This document shows positions 59,262-64,000 of a DNA stretch of 64,000 nt, piece after piece. The notes under the pieces are model-generated. The model was not told the origin of the DNA and did not search any database. It saw only the letters and a list, made by a program, of their open reading frames with translations. Every line of letters begins with the position of its first letter. The stretch's first letter is position 1. Made by a program: the position numbers and the translations under genes. Origin of the DNA: Mycobacterium sp. 852014-50255_SCH5639931 (lineage in GTDB: Bacteria > Actinomycetota > Actinomycetes > Mycobacteriales > Mycobacteriaceae); the NCBI RefSeq assembly GCF_001665605.1, contig NZ_LZSV01000002.1, positions 186,001 through 250,000 on the forward strand, in the 5' to 3' direction.

Positions 59262-60700
59262 CGTCGGCCAATCGGGACTGGCAGACCATCCCCGAGATGG
59301 TCTTGAGCGCGGCGGACCGCTTCGGCGACGCGGAAGCGATCGTGGACGGTCCGCTGCGCTTCACATTCTCCGACGTGGTGGAGCGAATCCGTTGCACCGC
59401 AGGCGCATTCGCCGAACTCGGGGTGGGCAAGGGCGACCGCGTCGCCATCTGGGCGCCCAATTCGGCGGAGTGGATAATCGCGGCTTTTGGGCTGCTCACC
59501 GCCGGCGGCGTGCTGGTTCCGGTCAACACCCGGTTCAAGGCCGACGAAGCCGGCGACATCATCACCCGCAGCAAGGCGAAGGCCGTCCTGGTCCAGAAGG
59601 GCTTTCTCGGGCAGGACTACACCGCGCCCGCCGGGATACCGGTCATCGATATGAAATCCGGTTTCCTTTCCGGCGGCTCGCCGTTCGAATGCGCGGTGAG
59701 CGGCACCGACATCGCCGACGTCATCTTCACCTCGGGCACGACCGGCCGCCCGAAGGGCGCCATGATGAATCATCGCCAGACACTGCGGATGTACGAGGAG
59801 TGGGCGACGCTCGCGGACCTGCGCCAGGGTGACCGCTATTTGCAGATCAACCCGTATTTCCACACGTTCGGCCTGAAAGCCGGGCTCATCACGTCGTTTC
59901 TCCGCGGTGCGACCATGCTGCCGGTCGCGGTTTTCGACGTCGACACGGTGGTGAATCTCATTGAGCGCGAACGCGTCACGATGCTGCCCGGTCCGCCGAC
60001 GCTGTACCACTCGTTGCTGACGATCGGCGACAAAACCAAGCTGTCGACGCTGCGCGCCGGCGTGACCGGCGCCGCCGACATCCCCGTCGAGCTGGTCCGG
60101 CGCATCCATGACGAGCTGCCGTTCCAGACGTTGATGACCGGGTACGGACTGACCGAGGCGGGCAACGTCACCCTGTCCCGGCCCGGTGATTCGTTTGAGG
60201 ACGTGGCCACCACGGCCGGGCTGCCGTGCGAGGGCGTCGAGGTGCGCATCGCCGACGACGGCGAGGTGCTGGTCCGCGGCTACGGCGTCATGCAGGGCTA
60301 CCTGGACGACCCGGCGGCTACTGCCGAGGCGATCGACACGGACGGTTGGTTGCACACCGGCGATTTGGGCCGCCTCGACGCGGCGGGGCGGCTGCGGATC
60401 GACGGGCGTAAAAAGGACATGTTCATTGTGGGCGGGTTCAACGCCTACCCGGCGGAGATCGAGGGCTACCTGCTGGAGCATCCGGCCGTGGCGCAAGCCG
60501 CGGTCATCGGGGTCCCCGATGACCGGCTCGGCCAGGTGGGCAAGGCCTTCGTGGTGGCGAAAACACAGGTGTCCGAGGATGACCTGCTGATATGGTGCCG
60601 AGAGCGGATGGCTGGATTCAAAGCGCCGAGATCCATCCAGTTTCTCGTCGAGCTGCCGCTCAATGCCACCGGGAAAGTGATGAAGGATCAACTCCGTTGA
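59258..60700 (+). CDS. fadD: Acyl-CoA synthetase (FadD3-like)
   Basis: A 480-residue adenylate-forming enzyme with the P-loop TSGTTGRPKG near residue 162, YGLTEAG, GWLHTGDLGR, the hinge region RKKDMFIVGGFNAYPAEIE and the catalytic Lys in NATGKVMK near the end. The overall sequence resembles FadD3, the ligase for HIP in cholesterol degradation, so a ring-derived acid may be its substrate. The GTG at 59258 overlaps the amidohydrolase stop (GTGA). The exact fadD number is not known. Confidence 0.92.
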   Translation: MTSANRDWQTIPEMVLSAADRFGDAEAIVDGPLRFTFSDVVERIRCTAGAFAELGVGKGDRVAIWAPNSAEWIIAAFGLLTAGGVLVPVNTRFKADEAGDIITRSKAKAVLVQKGFLGQDYTAPAGIPVIDMKSGFLSGGSPFECAVSGTDIADVIFTSGTTGRPKGAMMNHRQTLRMYEEWATLADLRQGDRYLQINPYFHTFGLKAGLITSFLRGATMLPVAVFDVDTVVNLIERERVTMLPGPPTLYHSLLTIGDKTKLSTLRAGVTGAADIPVELVRRIHDELPFQTLMTGYGLTEAGNVTLSRPGDSFEDVATTAGLPCEGVEVRIADDGEVLVRGYGVMQGYLDDPAATAEAIDTDGWLHTGDLGRLDAAGRLRIDGRKKDMFIVGGFNAYPAEIEGYLLEHPAVAQAAVIGVPDDRLGQVGKAFVVAKTQVSEDDLLIWCRERMAGFKAPRSIQFLVELPLNATGKVMKDQLR

Positions 60701-61323
60701 GTGACGGCGACATTCATTCGATGGTGATCGCGTCGGACTACCGCGTTCCGGATCCCAGCCGGGTATGGCCGCTGCTCGAGCGCAGGAAGGCGGCGCTGTC
60801 CGACATCGGCGCCCACCACGTCCTGGTCTACACCTCGACGCATGACTACGGCCGCGTGTTGGTGATGATCGGGGTCCACAGCCGCGAGCCGATCGTGGAG
60901 CTCCTGCGCTCGCGGGTCTTCTTCGATTGGTTCGACGCGGCCGGCGTCGACGACATTCCGGCGGTCTTCGCCGGCGAGATCGTCGACAGGTTCGTCCCGG
61001 CGCCCACCGCGACCCCGGACGCGCCGGGCGTCGTCGTCGCCACGATCGCCTCGGTCCACGATGTGGCGGCCCTGACCGCCGAAGTCGCGTCGGCCACAGA
61101 CAGATTCGTCGCGGCCGGGATCCGTAAGACCTGGATCTTCCAGGCCTTCGACGACGAGCACGAGGTGCTGATCATGTCGGAGCTGCCCGACGAAGAGAGC
61201 GCGCGGCGATGGATCGAGCATCCCGATGCCGCGGCCGAGTGGATGTCGGGCGCCGGAATGGGGCCCTACCCACCGATATTCGTCGGCCGATTCACCAACA
61301 TGATGCGCATCGAGGCGGACTGA
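60697..61323 (+). CDS. Conserved protein of unknown function
   Basis: A 208-residue protein with two similar-looking alpha/beta segments (HVLVYTSTHDYGRVLVMIG and TWIFQAFDDEHEVLIMSELP), suggesting a tandem or dimeric alpha/beta-barrel fold. I do not recognise the family. The TTG at 60697 gives a TTGA overlap with FadD's stop and has AAGGA 9 bases upstream; an ATG at 60721 is possible. It lies in an operon between a CoA ligase and a Bfd-like ferredoxin, so it may be an accessory enzyme. Confidence 0.78.
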   Translation: MSDGDIHSMVIASDYRVPDPSRVWPLLERRKAALSDIGAHHVLVYTSTHDYGRVLVMIGVHSREPIVELLRSRVFFDWFDAAGVDDIPAVFAGEIVDRFVPAPTATPDAPGVVVATIASVHDVAALTAEVASATDRFVAAGIRKTWIFQAFDDEHEVLIMSELPDEESARRWIEHPDAAAEWMSGAGMGPYPPIFVGRFTNMMRIEAD

Positions 61324-61337
61324 GCGGCCACCCGGAA

Positions 61338-61523
61338 ATGTTCGTGTGCCTGTGCAACGGGGTCACCAGCCAAACCGTGACCGAGGCGGTCGAAGCCGGG
61401 GCGTGTACAACCAAGGATGTCGCCCAGGCCTGCGGGGCGGGCGCCGACTGCGGCCGCTGCCGGCGCACCGTCCAGGCGATCCTGCGCTCGGCGGACCCGA
61501 ACGGCGCACCCACACCCTCTTGA
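61338..61523 (+). CDS. Bacterioferritin-associated ferredoxin-like 2Fe-2S protein
   Basis: The 61-residue protein has C4, C6, C38 and C41, the CxC-x31-CxxC pattern of Bfd/(2Fe-2S)-binding domains, with two additional cysteines at 23 and 32. Bfd proteins release iron from ferritin; similar small domains are also found with oxidoreductases. No ferritin gene is nearby. It ends the amidohydrolase/FadD operon, 14 bases after the unknown gene, so an electron-transfer role is equally plausible. Confidence 0.85.
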   Translation: MFVCLCNGVTSQTVTEAVEAGACTTKDVAQACGAGADCGRCRRTVQAILRSADPNGAPTPS

Positions 61524-61533
61524 CCCGGCGGCC

Positions 61534-63225
61534 CTAGCGGCGAACGCTGCCGTCCGGCGATGTCGGCTGGACGAGTTCGACGAGCAGCGGCGGGATTTCG
61601 AGCCGCGGCAGGACCACCTCGACGAGCACCATGCTGTCGCGGTGCTGCGCGGCCGCCGTCAAGGCGTCATCGAGCTCGCCGTAGGTCCGCACCCGAAACG
61701 CCAGGTGATCGGCGACCCCCAGTGCGTTGGGAATGTCCGTCCACTTCCAATTCACGATGTCGTTGTAGGGCGCCGTCTCTCCGTGGATCGCCCGTTCCAC
61801 GGTGTAGCCGTCGTTGTTGACCACCACGATGACCGGAGACAGCCCCTCCCGCGAGAAGGTGCCGAGCTCTTGGACGGTCAGTTGCGCGGCGCCGTCGCCG
61901 ATCAGCAGCACAGTCCGGCGGTCCGGATGTGCCACCCCGGCGCCCAGCGCGGCGGGCAGCGTGTAACCGATTGAGCCCCAAAGGGGTTGGCCGATGAATG
62001 TGACGCCCTGGGGCAGGCGGTGGTCGGCCATGCCGTAGAAGGAGGTGCCCTGGTCGGCGAGGACGACGTTGCCCGGTGTGAGGGCTGTGCAGAGGCGGTC
62101 CCACAGCATCTCTTGCGTCAGCGGTTGATCGCGCGGCGGGGGCGGGGGCAGATCATCGGCGGGCGGCGCCGCCACCGGCCGCGACGTGATCGGGCGCCGG
62201 GTCAGGATGGTCGACAGCGCCTCCAGCGCGGCGCCCATCTCCAGCGGCGCGAAGACCTCGCCGGCCACACTACTTTGGTACTGCCCGACATCGATGGTCC
62301 GCGCCGGGTCGATCCGCTGGCTGAAGAAACCGCTGACCATGTCGGTGAACACCACGCCGGCGGTCACCAGCACCGGTGCCTCCTCGATCGCGGTGCGCAC
62401 CGCCGGGACGCTGGCCGAACCGGCGTAGATCCCAAGGTAGTTGGGCGAGCTTTCGTCCAGCAGGCTCTTCCCCCACATCAGCGTGGCGTAGGGCACCACG
62501 TCGGCCGCCAGCAGCGCCTCGAGTTCCTTGACCACCTGCAACCGGTGCACCAGCAAGTCGGCCAGCACGGTCAGCTGGTGGTCGGCGATGAGCTCGGAGG
62601 CGGCCTCGGCGAACAGGGACAACGCGCGCGGGCTGGTGCCACCGGCGTAGCGGGGCAGCGGATCACCGGGCGGCTCGGTGGGGAAGCGGGCCACATCGGT
62701 GGACAGCAGGATGTACCCGGGCCGCTTCTGCTCGCGCACCTCCGAGAGCACCCGGTCGATCTCCCGGCGGGCGTTCGCGGGCATGAGGTTGGCCTGGGCG
62801 CAGGTGATCTCGCGGCTGACCCGGAAGAAGTGCTCGAAATCGCCGTCACCGAGCGAGTGGTGCAGCGCGCGCCGGGTGCCCTGCGCGTCTTTGGACGGCC
62901 CGCCGACGATGTGCACCACGGGCACCTGTTCGGCATAGCTGCCCGCGATCGCGTTGGCCGCGGACAGTTCGCCCACGCCGAAAGTCGTTACCACGGCCGA
63001 CATTCCGCGCAGCCGACCGTACCCGTCGGCGGCGTAGCCGGCGTTCAGCTCGTTGGCGTTGCCCACCCAGCGGATGGTGGGGTGGGCGACGATGTGGTCG
63101 AGGAATTCCAGGTTGTAGTCGCCGGGAACGCCGAAGATCTCGGTGACGCCGAGTTCGGCGAGGCGGTCCAACAGGTAGTCGCCGACGGTGTAGACGGGCT
63201 CGGTCGCTGCCTCAGGCACAAGCAC
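61534..63225 (-). CDS. kdc: Alpha-keto-acid decarboxylase (ThDP-dependent)
   Basis: A 563-residue thiamine-diphosphate enzyme with the catalytic-Glu region [17 protein letters not shown], the GDG...NN cofactor motif ([34 protein letters not shown]) and the central domain of pyruvate/indolepyruvate decarboxylases. It closely resembles M. tuberculosis Kdc (Rv0853c), described as a branched-chain keto-acid decarboxylase. The GTG at 63225 follows CGAGGTACC and gives the family length; the open frame continues upstream without support. It diverges from the SRPBCC gene as in M. tuberculosis. Confidence 0.95.
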   Translation of the reverse strand: MLVPEAATEPVYTVGDYLLDRLAELGVTEIFGVPGDYNLEFLDHIVAHPTIRWVGNANELNAGYAADGYGRLRGMSAVVTTFGVGELSAANAIAGSYAEQVPVVHIVGGPSKDAQGTRRALHHSLGDGDFEHFFRVSREITCAQANLMPANARREIDRVLSEVREQKRPGYILLSTDVARFPTEPPGDPLPRYAGGTSPRALSLFAEAASELIADHQLTVLADLLVHRLQVVKELEALLAADVVPYATLMWGKSLLDESSPNYLGIYAGSASVPAVRTAIEEAPVLVTAGVVFTDMVSGFFSQRIDPARTIDVGQYQSSVAGEVFAPLEMGAALEALSTILTRRPITSRPVAAPPADDLPPPPPRDQPLTQEMLWDRLCTALTPGNVVLADQGTSFYGMADHRLPQGVTFIGQPLWGSIGYTLPAALGAGVAHPDRRTVLLIGDGAAQLTVQELGTFSREGLSPVIVVVNNDGYTVERAIHGETAPYNDIVNWKWTDIPNALGVADHLAFRVRTYGELDDALTAAAQHRDSMVLVEVVLPRLEIPPLLVELVQPTSPDGSVRR

Positions 63226-63283
63226 GACGGTACCTCGGCCGAATCCGTTCCGGGCGGGTCGTCGTTTCAGTATCGTGCGGGCC

Positions 63284-63727
63284 ATGGCACTCAAGGAATC
63301 CCGCGACATCGTCATCGAAGCCAGTCCGGAGGAGATTCTGGACGTCATCGCCGATTTCGAGGCGATGCCCGAATGGTCCGAACCCCATCAGAGTGCGGAG
63401 GTCCTCTCGACCGGCGACGACGGGCGGCCCAGCCAAGTGAAGATGAAGGTGAAGGTCGCCGGGATCACCGACGAACAGGTGGTGGCCTACACCTGGTCGG
63501 ACGACGCGGTGAGCTGGACGCTGGTGAGCTCCTCGCAGCAGAAGGCGCAGGACGGCAAGTACACCCTGATACCGCAGGGCGAGGCGACCCTGGTCAAGTT
63601 CGAGCTTCTTGCGGACCCGAATGTGCCGCTGCCCGGCTTCGTCCTGAAACGGGCCGTCAAGGGGACGATCGACTCCGCGACCAAGGCGCTGCGCGAGCAG
63701 GTGCTGAAAGTGAAGAAGGGCAAATAA
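63284..63727 (+). CDS. SRPBCC-family (polyketide cyclase/dehydrase-like) protein
   Basis: A 147-residue protein of the START-like SRPBCC fold: [25 protein letters not shown], a beta core ([21 protein letters not shown]) and a C-terminal helix. It matches in length and position Rv0854 of M. tuberculosis. The fold binds hydrophobic ligands in a cavity. The ATG at 63284 is used; a GTG three codons upstream is possible. It lies between kdc and the racemase. Confidence 0.92.
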   Translation: MALKESRDIVIEASPEEILDVIADFEAMPEWSEPHQSAEVLSTGDDGRPSQVKMKVKVAGITDEQVVAYTWSDDAVSWTLVSSSQQKAQDGKYTLIPQGEATLVKFELLADPNVPLPGFVLKRAVKGTIDSATKALREQVLKVKKGK

Positions 63728-63732
63728 TCGCG

Positions 63733-64000
63733 GTGGGCGGCGGCGGGCCCCTCGCCGGGGTGAAAGTGATCGAGCTCGGCGGCATCGGGCCGGGGCCGCA
63801 CGCGGGAATGATGCTCGCCGACCTCGGGGCGGACGTGGTTCGGGTGCGGCGCCCCGGCGGCCTCACCATGCCGCCCGAGGACCGCGATCTGCTGCATCGC
63901 GGGAAGCGGATCGTTGACCTCGACGTCAAGACGCAGCCGCAGGCGCTGCTGGATCTCGCCGCCAAAGCCGACGTGCTGCTGGACTGTTTCCGGCCGGGCA
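63733..64000 (+). CDS. far: Fatty-acid-CoA racemase (CaiB/BaiF type), N-terminal part
   Basis: About 89 codons are visible before the window ends. The start GTG at 63733 leads into GPLAGVKVIELGGIGPGPHAG, MMLADLGADVVRV and RGKRIVDLDVKTQ, the opening of alpha-methylacyl-CoA racemase-type class III transferases. Position and sequence fit Far (Rv0855) of M. tuberculosis. It begins 5 bases after the SRPBCC stop and is probably co-transcribed. The catalytic residues lie outside the window. Confidence 0.9.
   Translation, partial: MGGGGPLAGVKVIELGGIGPGPHAGMMLADLGADVVRVRRPGGLTMPPEDRDLLHRGKRIVDLDVKTQPQALLDLAAKADVLLDCFRPG

Noticed and set aside
63226..63348. Upstream extension of kdc, which would overlap the SRPBCC gene start
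   Set aside because: The GTG at 63225 has a ribosome site and gives a length like the known Kdc; the extension is Arg-rich and antisense to the next gene.
1..64000. CRISPR arrays, tRNA/rRNA genes, insertion sequences, phage genes
   Set aside because: No spaced direct repeats, cloverleaf-like sequences, transposase or integrase motifs were found by reading.

Overview
The window is high-GC actinobacterial DNA, almost certainly from a non-tuberculous Mycobacterium. The evidence is a complete yrbE-mce lipid-import operon (38682-48224) with Mce-associated membrane proteins, an LpqH-type lipoprotein, four P450s with their small ferredoxins, and a right end (61534-64000) with the order keto-acid decarboxylase / SRPBCC protein / CoA-racemase. 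That order is known from M. tuberculosis as Rv0853c-Rv0854-Rv0855. The rest looks like an accessory catabolic and lipid-handling region. No tRNA, rRNA, CRISPR array, transposase or insertion sequence was seen.

Layout. 1-4333 (minus) is a catabolic operon: CMD-like protein, Rieske oxygenase, small unknown protein, amidohydrolase, SnoaL-like protein and an acyl-CoA dehydrogenase cut by the window edge. 4766-9305 (plus) holds an amidohydrolase, then a beta-oxidation set (acyl-CoA dehydrogenase, enoyl-CoA hydratase, thiolase). 9425-12430 (plus) has a TetR regulator, an unknown protein, then P450, ferredoxin and DUF1330 protein. 12434-18126 (minus) runs from a DUF35-thiolase fusion through an alpha/beta hydrolase and two beta-hydroxyacid dehydrogenases to a P450 and ferredoxin. 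18235-22655 holds a secreted protein, an epimerase-type dehydrogenase, unknown proteins and a NuoF-like flavoprotein with its own ferredoxin. 22661-27742 (minus) has a hydrolase, a Rieske ferredoxin, two amidohydrolases, a third beta-hydroxyacid dehydrogenase and a CMD protein. 27941-30861 (plus) has a nitroreductase and a two-subunit acyl-CoA dehydrogenase. 30884-50374 is the Mce province: two paralogous pairs of Mce-associated genes lie either side of a P450/ferredoxin/SDR operon, an aldehyde dehydrogenase/CoA-transferase operon and the eight-gene yrbE-mce operon. 50965-54175 is a TetR regulator facing a four-gene membrane operon (two related six-TM proteins, COX3-like, COX4-like). 54177-61523 has a P450, a TetR regulator, a hydratase, an LpqH-like lipoprotein and an amidohydrolase/FadD/unknown/Bfd-like operon.

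How it fits together (inference). Mce proteins would import a hydrophobic substrate. P450s and the Rieske oxygenase would oxidise it, using small ferredoxins and possibly the NuoF-like flavoprotein as electron carriers. Dehydrogenases, CoA ligase or transferase, acyl-CoA dehydrogenases, hydratases and thiolases would then degrade the chain, with amidohydrolase-fold enzymes and hydrolases cleaving or decarboxylating intermediates. A recurring palindrome, GAGAAT-N3-ATTCTC, with three perfect and several near-perfect copies, lies in the promoter regions of many of these operons. It suggests one shared regulator, perhaps encoded outside the window. The substrate cannot be named from sequence alone.
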